Assembly: GCA_019745975.1 (NCBI GenBank)
Contig: JAIESQ010000099.1
Location: forward strand, 1 to 64,000
Length of the DNA: 64,000 bases
Source: Pirellulales bacterium
GTDB taxonomy: Bacteria > Planctomycetota > Planctomycetia > Pirellulales > JAEUIK01
Reading direction: 5' to 3'
In this document: positions 1 to 8,770 of the stretch, piece after piece
How positions within the stretch are numbered: the stretch's first letter is position 1
How the letters are laid out: each line of letters opens with the position of its first letter
Program-made: the position numbers and the translations under genes
The notes under the pieces: generated by a model
Told to the model about the DNA's origin: nothing
Databases searched by the model: none
The model's input: only the letters and a program-made list of their open reading frames with translations

Positions 1-283
1 AGGGTGCGTGCAACGCACCGGCGACTGGCGAGTCGCAATCTCGAAAAGCGGTGTGCTGCGCACACCCTACAAATACTGAGGAACCGGGCAGGCACCTCTT
101 CGTAGGGTGCGTGCAACGCACCGGCGACTGGCGAGTCGCAATCTCGAAAAGCGGTGTGCTGCGCACACCCTACAAATACTGAGGAACCGGGCAGGCACCT
201 CTTCGTAGGGTGCGTGCAACGCACCGGCGACTGGCGAGTCGCAATCTCGAAAAGCGGTGTGCTGCGCACACCCTACAAATACT
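1..283. repeat. Tandem direct repeat, 103-bp period, about 2.75 copies, built from small hairpins
   Basis: AGGGTGCGTGCAACGCACCGGCGACTGGCGAGTCGC...GGTGTGCTGCGCACACCCTAC starts at 1, 104 and 207 with essentially identical units. GGTGCGTgcaACGCACC and GGTGTGCtgcGCACACC are internal hairpins. Confidence 0.95.
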
Positions 284-372
284 CGTGATCAAGCGAAAAC
301 GCGGGTGCACCACTGCCGCACATGCCAGCAGTGATGCCCCGCGGAGCCTCGCTCTCGTTCCGACCTCGTCGC

Positions 373-1065
373 TTAGTCGCCGCTGAGCACCTCGCTGAAC
401 ATCAGCTCGCGCGGCACGCGGATTCCCAAGGCGGCGCGTCCCAGCTCCCGCTTCGTCCGCCGCACTCCCACCGATGGCCAGGGGTTGATTCCCTTAAGCT
501 CAGGCATCACCTCCAGCAGTTGCTCGACGAGGCGCTGGGCCAGGGCTTTCACATTGGGTTGACGCGCCTTCTCGACCAGCGTGACCGCGGTCTTCATCAC
601 CTTGACCATCTCGGCCCGCTTCTGCACCGGGGGGGATAGATTCAGTCCCGGATCGGCAAACAGCTCGGCGACGGGCACGCCCAACACTTGCTGCCAGGCG
701 TACAGCTCGCTGATTTTCAGGTCGCAATCGGATTGTTCCTGGCGGCGGATTTCGTCCGGGCTGAGTCCCAAGTGACGCTGCGCCTCGCGCACCGTGATCC
801 GCTGCATCTGCCGAACTTCGCCCACGCGATGCAAGGGCTGCCGAGCAACCGGCGGCCCAGCGGTGCATTCGGCACAGCAGGGAACCGCGGGTGTCGCGAC
901 CGGCTGTACCTCGACAGGCCCATTGGCCTCGTCGTGGTCTCGGTCATCAGGCTCAGCGTCGGAGAGAGCGTCGGTTTCGAGATTTGTCACAGGGGCCGCC
1001 AACGGACTCGTGGCAACGAAGTCCTCTGTGACCGAGGCGCCGTGAGCTTCGTGGTAGTAGTACAT
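373..1065 (-). CDS. Hypothetical protein with XRE-like HTH region
   Basis: ORF 230 aa; segment ITVREAQRHLGLSPDEIRRQEQSDCDLKISELYAWQQVLGVPVAELF resembles an HTH_3/XRE fold. N-terminal start uncertain. Confidence 0.6.
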   Translation of the reverse strand: MYYYHEAHGASVTEDFVATSPLAAPVTNLETDALSDAEPDDRDHDEANGPVEVQPVATPAVPCCAECTAGPPVARQPLHRVGEVRQMQRITVREAQRHLGLSPDEIRRQEQSDCDLKISELYAWQQVLGVPVAELFADPGLNLSPPVQKRAEMVKVMKTAVTLVEKARQPNVKALAQRLVEQLLEVMPELKGINPWPSVGVRRTKRELGRAALGIRVPRELMFSEVLSGD

Positions 1066-1125
1066 GACTTTGTCCTCTGTGTATGCAAATGTGCGGGTGT
1101 CGAGGCTTGTGATGACCGACCAGAA

Positions 1126-1407
1126 TCAATCCACGGCAATGGCGATCCGCTGCCGCGGTCGGTTGAGCAGCACCGAGATCGTGGTACTGATGCGGTTCAC
1201 GCGCGTCGGGCGTGATGACGATGGCGTCGTGGCAGTCGTCACGCTCGCCTGCACGACCGCCGCAACTTCCGTTGCGACGCCGGGCGCCAAGCGCGGCGAG
1301 TCCGAAAATCGTTCCTGCCAGCCGAGCAGCTTGCGGCAACGCAAACAGCGTGCTCGCCTGGCGGGCGTCGAGATCACCATTCCGCAAGTGCATTGAAATC
1401 GGCTCAT
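1126..1407 (-). CDS. Small zinc-ribbon-like hypothetical protein
   Basis: Internal ATG gives MSRFQCTCGMVISTPARRARCLRCRKLLGWQ; CxC...CxxC pattern. Confidence 0.4.
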   Translation of the reverse strand: MSRFQCTCGMVISTPARRARCLRCRKLLGWQERFSDSPRLAPGVATEVAAVVQASVTTATTPSSSRPTRVNRISTTISVLLNRPRQRIAIAVD

Positions 1408-1590
1408 CGTTCCCTCTGGTTCGGAAAACGGTGGGGCTGGTCCACTGCAGCGGCTCGTGATGCACAAGGTTCAAGCTCGACAAGCCGTGCGGTGAACCGA
1501 GCCCCCCGTACCGTCTCGGTCCGTTCCCACCCATAACGCGACGTGGCGGGCTGAAGTCCGCAACGAAATCGGTTGGCCGGGCACGAAAAC

Positions 1591-1730
1591 AGCTAGAAGC
1601 CGTTTCAGAACCTAGTTTGGGTGCCACTGCTGGCTTGCCCAGCAGTGCAAAGTTCGATCGGGCACTGCTAGACGAGCTAGCAGTGGCACCCGACGCTGGT
1701 TCATCGCCCAGTTTGAAACTGCTTCTAGCT
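1591..1730. repeat. 140-bp nested palindromic (MITE-like) element
   Basis: Outer arms AGCTAGAAGCCGTTTCAGAA / CAGTTTGAAACTGCTTCTAGCT; inner arms GGGTGCCACTGCTGGCT (1619-1635) / AGCTAGCAGTGGCACCC (1675-1691). Confidence 0.8.
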
Positions 1731-1859
1731 CGCCGCAAGGTCGTGCCTCGCCTGCGGTTCGTGCAACCCGCCAAAATCGCCGCGCGGCGGCCGGCGCGTT
1801 ACACTGCCAGCGACGCCGCCGGCAGGCGCTGACGACCTCAGGCGGGGGGGACTTTGGAC

Positions 1860-2438
1860 ATGGCCGAGAAGCCATCGCGATCGACGACCGAGATGCTCGC
1901 GGCCATTGCCGCCGGCGATGCCCGCGCGGCCGACGAGCTATTGCCCTTGGTCTACGATGAGTTCCACCGCCTGGCCGAAAGCTATCTGCGGCGCGAATCG
2001 CCAGGGCACACGTTGCAGCCGACCGCCTTGGTGAACGAAGCCTATTTGAAACTCGTCGATCAAACGCGCGCCGACTGGCAGGGGCGCACGCACTTCTTTG
2101 CGCTCGGCGCGCAGGCCATGCGGCGCATCCTGGTCGATCACGCCCGGCGCAAGCAGCGCGAGAAGCGCGGGGGCGGAATGCACCGCATTGCGCTCAATGA
2201 AGAGCTGAGCGTGTCGCCGCGCCGCGACGAGGACCTGGTCGAGCTCGACGAAGCGCTCAATAAGCTGGCGAAGATCGACCCCCGCCAGGCGCGGATCGTC
2301 GAGCTACGCTTCTTCGGGGGGCTGACCGTCGCCGAAGTAGCCGAAGCGCTGGGCGTGTCAAAGCGGACTGTCGAAAACGAGTGGACGATGGTCCGGGCCT
2401 GGCTGCGACGCGAGCTGAGCGGAGACACCAACGCGTGA
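1860..2438 (+). CDS. RNA polymerase sigma factor, ECF family
   Basis: MAEKPSRSTTEMLAAIAAGDARAADELLPLVYDEFHRLA...LTVAEVAEALGVSKRTVENEWTMVRAWLRREL; sigma region 2 and region 4 HTH. Confidence 0.9.
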   Translation: MAEKPSRSTTEMLAAIAAGDARAADELLPLVYDEFHRLAESYLRRESPGHTLQPTALVNEAYLKLVDQTRADWQGRTHFFALGAQAMRRILVDHARRKQREKRGGGMHRIALNEELSVSPRRDEDLVELDEALNKLAKIDPRQARIVELRFFGGLTVAEVAEALGVSKRTVENEWTMVRAWLRRELSGDTNA

Positions 2439-4825
2439 ACGCCGGCCGTCACGAGCGCGTCAAGGAGCTGTTTCTCAAGCTGTGCGACGCCGACCCTGCC
2501 ACGCGCCGCGCTACGCTCGACCGCGAGTGCGCCGGCGATCCGTCGCTGCGGGCCGAAGTCGAATCGCTTTTGGCCCATCACTCCTCGCGCACGATTCTCG
2601 AAACCGCGGGTGCGCGAACGACCGTGGCCGCGGCTGCCCCCGAAAAATCAGGTCCGTTAGCTACTCTGCGGCCGCTAGCCCGACACATGCGCGCCGGGGC
2701 ATCGCGGAACAAATGGGTCGTCGCCGCGATGGTCACCGTGGCGGCGTTTCTGCTGCTGGGGGGCGCGCGGCTGCACTACGGTATTCGCGGCGCGCTCGAA
2801 AAGCTGCTGCGCGACGAGTTGCAGACCGTGCTCGACGCCGATATCGCAGCGCTCGAAGTCTGGATGTGCGATCAGGAGATGGACGCCGCCCGCTGGGCCC
2901 GCCGTTCCGAGTTGATCGGGCCGACCAAAGACCTGGTCGCCGTCTGGCGGCAGAACTCGCAGCCCGGGCCCGAGTTGCTGAAATCGCCGGCGCTGGTCGC
3001 CGCGCGCAAGGTGCTCGATCCCTACCTGCAAGAAGAAGGAACCAGCGGCTATTACATCATCAGCCGCTCGGGCATGGTCCTGGCGGCGCACGACGATGCC
3101 GCGGTCGGACGGCGGGTATCTCCCGACGGCATTGCCGCGATCGCGCGGGTGTTCTCGGGCGAGGCGCGGATCAGCCGCCCGTTTCCGCAAGGAACCTATG
3201 ACACTGAGTCCGCGCTGGCCAGCGATACTCCGCAGATCGCCGTCGCCGCGCCGATCCGCGACTCCGATAACGAACCGCTGGCGGTGCTCAGCCTAGGAAT
3301 GCGGGCCGACGAACAGTTCACGCGCATTCTGTCGGTGGCGCGGATGGGGCGCTCGGGGGAGACCTACGCTTTTGACGATCGGGGCGTGCTCCTCTCTGAC
3401 AGCCGCTTCACCGACCAGCTCAAAAAGATCGGGCTAGTTCCCAATCGGCCCGACGCCCGGGCGATCTTTCACGTGCAACTGCGCGATCCGGGTGTCGACT
3501 TGACCGCCGGGGCGAAGCTGCCGTCGTCGCTGGCCGCAAAACAGTTTACGCACCCCGTGTCCATGGCCATCGCTAAGGAAGACGGCGTCAACGTACGTGG
3601 CTACCGCGACTATCGGGGCGTGCTGTGCATCGGTGCTTGGAAGTGGCTGCCCAAATTCGATTTCGGGGTGGTGACCGAAGTCGACTACGACGAAGCTTAC
3701 GCGCCGCTGCAATATCCACTCTTGGCGGTGCGCTGGGCGGCGCTGGTGCTGGCGGCCACGCTCGTGGGTTTGATCATCTCGGCGTGGCGAATCTCCCGGC
3801 TCGCGGGGCAAATCGGCCAAGAGCGGCAACTTGGCCCGTACGTGCTCGAAGCGGAGATCGGTCGCGGCGGCATGGGCATCGTCTACCGCGCCAGGCACGC
3901 CATGCTGCGTCGTCCCACGGCGGTGAAGCTGCTGCCGCCCGCGCAGACCAGCGCGGAGAGTTTGGCGCGGTTCGAGCGCGAAGCACAACTGGCCAGCGGG
4001 CTGACGCACCCCAACACAATCGAGATTTACGACTACGGCTGCGCCGCCGACGGCACATTCTACTACGCCATGGAATATGTCGCCGGCATCACCCTCGCCG
4101 AGCTGCTGGCCGTCTCTGGCGCGGTCGGCGCGCCACGGGCCATCTACCTGCTCAAGCAAATCTGCGGTTCGCTGCGCGAAGCGCACGCCGCCGGACTAGT
4201 GCATCGCGACATCAAACCGCACAACATCATGCTCTGCCAGCGCGGCGGCGAAGCCGACTTCATCAAGGTGCTCGACTTCGGCCTGGTTAAGAATATCGAA
4301 ACGCCGCGGGCCGCCGAGATCACCGCCACGGGCAAGCTGACCGGCACGCCGCTGTATCTCGCGCCCGAGCGCGTCACGCAGCCGCAGGTCGCGGATCCGA
4401 GGAGCGACATCTATGCAGTCGGCGCGGTCGGCTACAACCTGGTCACCGGGCGGCCGATCTTCGCATCGGCCAGCGATTTCGACGTGCTCTACCAGGTAAT
4501 GAACGTGATGCCGACGCCGCCGTCGCAGATTGTGCCCGATCTGCCGCCGGAACTCGAGCGGCTACTCATGCGCTCGCTGGCCAAATCGCCCGACGACCGC
4601 CCGGCCAGCATGAGCCAGGTGCTCGACGAACTGGAGCGAATCGAAGCGCAGTTGCCGCGCTGGACCCAGGCCGACGCGCAAGCGTGGTGGCGCGCGACGG
4701 AAGGGAAGCTGCTAGAAATTGGCCGGCAGACGTTGGGCGCCGGCAACGATGCACGACCCGCCGAGCAGGCAACGCTGCCGCTGCGCAGCCCGTCGGCCAA
4801 AGCGACCGCGTCGAAAACAGGGTAG
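2435..4825 (+). CDS. Membrane Ser/Thr protein kinase with N-terminal Cache-like sensor domain and C-terminal kinase domain
   Basis: GTG start overlaps the sigma stop. N-terminal TM, then GYYIISRSGMVLAAHDD extracytoplasmic region, second TM (LLAVRWAALVLAATLVGLIISAW), then GRGGMGIVYRARH, VHRDIKPHNIM and LDFGLVK kinase motifs. Confidence 0.9.
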   Translation: MNAGRHERVKELFLKLCDADPATRRATLDRECAGDPSLRAEVESLLAHHSSRTILETAGARTTVAAAAPEKSGPLATLRPLARHMRAGASRNKWVVAAMVTVAAFLLLGGARLHYGIRGALEKLLRDELQTVLDADIAALEVWMCDQEMDAARWARRSELIGPTKDLVAVWRQNSQPGPELLKSPALVAARKVLDPYLQEEGTSGYYIISRSGMVLAAHDDAAVGRRVSPDGIAAIARVFSGEARISRPFPQGTYDTESALASDTPQIAVAAPIRDSDNEPLAVLSLGMRADEQFTRILSVARMGRSGETYAFDDRGVLLSDSRFTDQLKKIGLVPNRPDARAIFHVQLRDPGVDLTAGAKLPSSLAAKQFTHPVSMAIAKEDGVNVRGYRDYRGVLCIGAWKWLPKFDFGVVTEVDYDEAYAPLQYPLLAVRWAALVLAATLVGLIISAWRISRLAGQIGQERQLGPYVLEAEIGRGGMGIVYRARHAMLRRPTAVKLLPPAQTSAESLARFEREAQLASGLTHPNTIEIYDYGCAADGTFYYAMEYVAGITLAELLAVSGAVGAPRAIYLLKQICGSLREAHAAGLVHRDIKPHNIMLCQRGGEADFIKVLDFGLVKNIETPRAAEITATGKLTGTPLYLAPERVTQPQVADPRSDIYAVGAVGYNLVTGRPIFASASDFDVLYQVMNVMPTPPSQIVPDLPPELERLLMRSLAKSPDDRPASMSQVLDELERIEAQLPRWTQADAQAWWRATEGKLLEIGRQTLGAGNDARPAEQATLPLRSPSAKATASKTG

Positions 4826-4909
4826 GCTTTATGTCAAAGACCGCTATGCACGCTCATAGACAAGGCGGCGGCTGCCCAGAAAGCGGGAACATGGTGATAG
4901 TGTGCCCCA

Positions 4910-5347
4910 TCATCCTGCGGGTCGCGGTGTATTACCGGGGAATGGCCCAACGACCTCGATAATCTGATCGGCCATGATTGCCATTCGCTTCCCGGTTTCG
5001 AGTTTATCGTTCCTGCGCGACGCGGCGGTCAATTGAGGAGCTTCGGCGTGCCCCTCAAATCCAGGCAGGGGCCTTGCGACAACCTGAATTCCCTGCGCGG
5101 CGAGCGATGCCACAGGAATGCGTGCCACGTAGTAATCGCAGCCGATCCATCCCCGGGCTGCAAGGTTCTCGGAGCTTTCAAGAATCTCACGTGCGAGAGA
5201 GAGTCCGCTAACATCCTGATCCGTTGGCCGAAAGGCCGCCGGGTTCACGCTGTCCGCCGAAGGCAAATACCAGCCGGATTTCAGGGAGATCCGCCTCAAA
5301 ATGATCTCTTCATCCTGAATCGCTTTCTCGGGGAGCGTGTCGGCCAT
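4910..5347 (-). CDS. Uncharacterised protein, third gene of cassette
   Basis: 145 aa ORF MADTLPEKAIQDEEIILRRISLKSGWYLPSADSVNPAAFRP..., same strand as and close to the next ORF. Confidence 0.65.
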   Translation of the reverse strand: MADTLPEKAIQDEEIILRRISLKSGWYLPSADSVNPAAFRPTDQDVSGLSLAREILESSENLAARGWIGCDYYVARIPVASLAAQGIQVVARPLPGFEGHAEAPQLTAASRRNDKLETGKRMAIMADQIIEVVGPFPGNTPRPAG

Positions 5348-5367
5348 CTCAGGCTCACGACTTTTGA

Positions 5368-5790
5368 CTAGTACGCCACTTCGTCCAGTCTGGTGAGCCT
5401 ATGGTTCCGATAGTGCAAAACGTCGAGACCGGTGTCGCGAAACTCGAAACAATCACAATCGCCGAGTGGTCCAAACTCAATTGAAACTCCACCGTCGCCA
5501 GTGGGAACAATTCGAGACGGTGGAATTGCACCGCCGTTGCGAAGCATGGCCGCATGCCAACGCGCACGCGACAATGCGGCGTGGGTCGGCGGAGTTACTC
5601 CATCGTCTGCGATGGCGCTAGGGTCTCGCTCCCACCGGGCGATAGTTGCTTCCAAGAGCGCGTCCCATCGGGCAAGTCGGTCAAGTTCGTCAAACGCGCC
5701 ATAGGGTCGAGCGCTGCCCTTGGCAGCGCGCGCGTCAGCCCTGGTGGTCTGTCGAGCGCTCAAAAAGTCCGGCAATTCAACCATCGCCAT
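5368..5790 (-). CDS. Uncharacterised protein, second gene of cassette
   Basis: 140 aa ORF overlapping the upstream gene by 14 bp (translational coupling); TGDGGVSIEFGPLGDCDCFEFRDTGLDVLHY. Confidence 0.65.
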   Translation of the reverse strand: MAMVELPDFLSARQTTRADARAAKGSARPYGAFDELDRLARWDALLEATIARWERDPSAIADDGVTPPTHAALSRARWHAAMLRNGGAIPPSRIVPTGDGGVSIEFGPLGDCDCFEFRDTGLDVLHYRNHRLTRLDEVAY

Positions 5791-6625
5791 TTTGTCGTTT
5801 CCAGTATTGCTGAGCTGTTGGTGAGGTGATTGCTTCGAACGCCATACAGATTTTCTCTCGGCCCAAAGTTAAGCCTCGCTCAATCACGGCGTCGCAATCC
5901 GCTGGCTCGTCGGGTTCCGGTTTGAGAGGCCCTCGAGCAGTTAGGTTAATTATCAAGAGTTCCAATCGCTCATCGCGTTGCAAGAAGGCGTGCCCAAACT
6001 CGATATGCAGGCGTCCCAGTTCTGGCGCAATGTCATAGTGCCAGCTTGCCTCAAAATCGCTCAATTCGAGTCCGTCAATCGCCATCGGTCCGAACGGTCG
6101 CGCTTGGTTACGAAAGACCGCAGGCCATTCACCCGGCGCTTGCCAAAGGGTATCGCGAGCAATGTGATTGACATAGGTAATCTCCCATTGATTCGGCGCG
6201 ATAGCTACACCGGCCTCGATCAACAGGAACGTGCGAAACTTGTCGTAGTGTGCGAAGAATTCTGTCTTGATTTGCGCGAATCGCGGGTAATCGTCGCCGG
6301 ACTCGTCACGCCAATTGAAATGAAAGCGGCCGTCTTGAACTTGAATCAAACGGTTGCCCTCTGTGTTTAAGAATTGAAGCCGTAAAGGGGGGCGTTTTGA
6401 CAGCGTTACCGACAGTGCAGGACGAACTGTTCGAGCCTTGCCGAACTCCTCAAACTGTTGCTCAATTGGCGACGCTTCGTTGAGTTGCTTCCACTCTGGA
6501 CCAAGTGTCTTCCAGAAAGCCCCGAGCATACCCGCATGGATCGGGCCAGCGCTGGCGAATTGCACGCCTAACACTCGCTCGACAATGGGGGCCTTCGCGA
6601 AGTACGTTACGTCGCCACTTGGCAT
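5777..6625 (-). CDS. TIGR04255-like family protein
   Basis: MPSGDVTYFAKAPIVERVLGVQFAS...WEITYVNHI...; PIVE..LGVQF opening and YVNHI motif as remembered for the TIGR04255 family. Confidence 0.7.
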   Translation of the reverse strand: MPSGDVTYFAKAPIVERVLGVQFASAGPIHAGMLGAFWKTLGPEWKQLNEASPIEQQFEEFGKARTVRPALSVTLSKRPPLRLQFLNTEGNRLIQVQDGRFHFNWRDESGDDYPRFAQIKTEFFAHYDKFRTFLLIEAGVAIAPNQWEITYVNHIARDTLWQAPGEWPAVFRNQARPFGPMAIDGLELSDFEASWHYDIAPELGRLHIEFGHAFLQRDERLELLIINLTARGPLKPEPDEPADCDAVIERGLTLGREKICMAFEAITSPTAQQYWKRQNGDG

Positions 6626-6725
6626 CGTGTCAGAATCCTACAAAGAGACCAGCTTGATGGCGTACCATATCCGGCGCCGCTTACTACCACAAGTTTCTCC
6701 ACTAGGTCAATTGTAGCTGCCACGA

Positions 6726-7119
6726 GCGGCCGATTATTCAGCTCGACATCCTGCCGACAGCCATCGCGGCTGCCGGCGGCACGGTCGACTCGGCCTGGCA
6801 GCTCGATGGTGTGAATCTGCTGCCGTACCTCACTGGCAGAATCAAAGGGGCTCCGCACGAGACGCTCTACTGGCGCTTCGGCGAGCAATGGGCGATTCGC
6901 CACGGCGATTGGAAACTTGTCGTCGGTCGCGATGGTGGGCGCGAGCCGGCACTCTTTAATCTCGCCGCCGACATCGCCGAATCCAAGAACCTGGCGGACA
7001 AGGAGCCTGCGAAGCTCAAGGAATTGCTGACGCTGTATCAAGCCTGGAATGCGCAGCAAGCGCCCCCTTCGGTGCCCGACGCCCCGCCCAATCGGCGGCG
7101 CAATCGCCGCGCCGCGTAG
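6726..7119 (+). pseudogene. Sulfatase, 3' fragment only
   Basis: Frame reads ERPIIQLDILPTAIAAAGGTVDSAWQLDGVNLLPYLTGRIKGAPHETLYWRFGEQWAIRHGDWKLVVGRDGG...LFNLAADIAESKNLADKEP; typical sulfatase C-terminus without any catalytic N-terminal part. Confidence 0.75.
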
Positions 7120-7170
7120 GCGCTGCGTCGCGATCGCTTCTGCCCGCCGCCAATGGCGGCCGCCATGAGA

Positions 7171-8523
7171 TTACACCAGTTCCGGCATCGGCTGGCGGAC
7201 GTCGGTCAGATACTGCGGCCGGCCGGCGGCGTCGGCGATCGTGGTGTGCGCCACGTCGATTCCCAGGTTGTGATAGAGCGTGGCGAAAACTTCCTGGAAA
7301 TGGACGGGGCGATCCTTGGCGTATTCGCCCAGGCGGTTCGTGGCGCCGATCACCTGGCCGGTGCGCATGCCACCGCCGGCCAGCAGCGCGCATGAAACCT
7401 GCGGCCAGTGATCGCGGCCGGCATTCGAGTTGATGCGCGGCGTGCGGCCGAACTCACCCCAGACCACGACTGAGACATCGTCGAGCATGTCGCGCTGCTC
7501 GAGGTCTTCGATGAGCGCCGAGAGCCCTTGGTCCAAGAGCGGCATCTCGGTGCGCCCCTGATCGAAATTGCCGCCGTGCCAGTCCCAGCGGCTGAAGGCC
7601 AAAGTGACGCAGCGCACGCCGGCCGAAACGAGCCGTCGCGCCACGAGAAAGTTGTCCAACAACCGCGGCCCGCCGTCGTCCTTGTTTTCGTTAAATCCGC
7701 GGCCGTAACGGTCGCGCAGCCGCTGATCTTCGCGGCCCAGGTCGAGCGCTTCGACCAGTTTGCTCGAAGTGAGCACGTCGAACGCGCGCTCGTTGAACGA
7801 GTCGACGCCCGTCATGACCCCCTTGCCGTCGCAAGTGCTGCGGATCCGGTCGAGCTGCGAAAGCACGGTCTTGCGATCCGACAAGCGATCGAGGCTCACG
7901 CCGTTGAGCACCATGTTGGCCATCCCCTCGCCGTCGGGCTTGAAGGGGGCGTAGGCCTTGCCCAAGAAACCCGGCTCGCCGGGATTCGCCCAGGGCGTGT
8001 GCCCCATCCGCGGCGCGAGGCTCACAAACGGCGGCACTGCGCGATCGACCGGCCCATGCAGCTTGGCCACGGCCGAGCCGAGCGATGTGTGGCCGCTGCG
8101 CGCGTCGAGACCGCCGTCTCCCCAGCCGCTCAGGCACTGATACGAGTCGTGTCCGCCGGTCGCCCCCACGATGCTGCGGATGACCGTGAACTTGTCCATC
8201 ATGCCCGCCAGCCGCGGGAAGAGCTCGCAGATCTCCAGGCCGGGCACGTTGGTCGAGATGGGCTTGAATTCGCCGCGGATTTCGGCCGGGGCGTCCATCT
8301 TCAGATCGAACATGTCCTGATGCGGCGGCCCCCCCGGCAAGAAGATCATGATGATCGCCTTGTGGGAGTTGCCCGCGGTCCCGCTGGCCGCGCCCGAGGC
8401 CGCTTCCGCCCGCAGAATTTGCGGGAGCGACAAGCCCCCGAGAGCCAGTCCGCCAATCTTCAGGAAGTTGCGGCGCGTCACCCCGTCGCAGAAGCGATAG
8501 CGGTCGCCGAAGATCGTGAGCAT
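7171..8523 (-). CDS. DUF1501 domain-containing protein with Tat-like signal
   Basis: [37 protein letters not shown]...[18 protein letters not shown]...[19 protein letters not shown]. Confidence 0.93.
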   Translation of the reverse strand: MLTIFGDRYRFCDGVTRRNFLKIGGLALGGLSLPQILRAEAASGAASGTAGNSHKAIIMIFLPGGPPHQDMFDLKMDAPAEIRGEFKPISTNVPGLEICELFPRLAGMMDKFTVIRSIVGATGGHDSYQCLSGWGDGGLDARSGHTSLGSAVAKLHGPVDRAVPPFVSLAPRMGHTPWANPGEPGFLGKAYAPFKPDGEGMANMVLNGVSLDRLSDRKTVLSQLDRIRSTCDGKGVMTGVDSFNERAFDVLTSSKLVEALDLGREDQRLRDRYGRGFNENKDDGGPRLLDNFLVARRLVSAGVRCVTLAFSRWDWHGGNFDQGRTEMPLLDQGLSALIEDLEQRDMLDDVSVVVWGEFGRTPRINSNAGRDHWPQVSCALLAGGGMRTGQVIGATNRLGEYAKDRPVHFQEVFATLYHNLGIDVAHTTIADAAGRPQYLTDVRQPMPELV

Positions 8524-8770
8524 GGTGTTCGACTCCCTGGCGCTTGGGCACGGCGCGTCCGACGCTCGCGAAACAGCCCCGCCACCCCGTGGCCGTTGGC
8601 CGGCCGTAGTATAACCCTCGTCGCAGCAACGGGAAACAGATCGCATCGACGAAAGTTGATCGGTTGTCGCCCGTTTCACCATCCGCTGCTAAAATCGCCG
8701 GGATGGGCAGGCTGCAAGCCCCGATCCGAACCTCACTTGCTCACCGGTACTCGATTTCGACGGTGATTCG

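Noticed and set aside
1-283. CRISPR array from three regularly spaced repeats
   Set aside because: The whole 103-bp unit is repeated with no unique spacers; it is a plain tandem repeat and no cas genes are present.
7528-8766. 412-aa plus-strand ORF
   Set aside because: Fully antisense to a clear DUF1501 gene; composition is typical of a shadow frame in GC-rich DNA.
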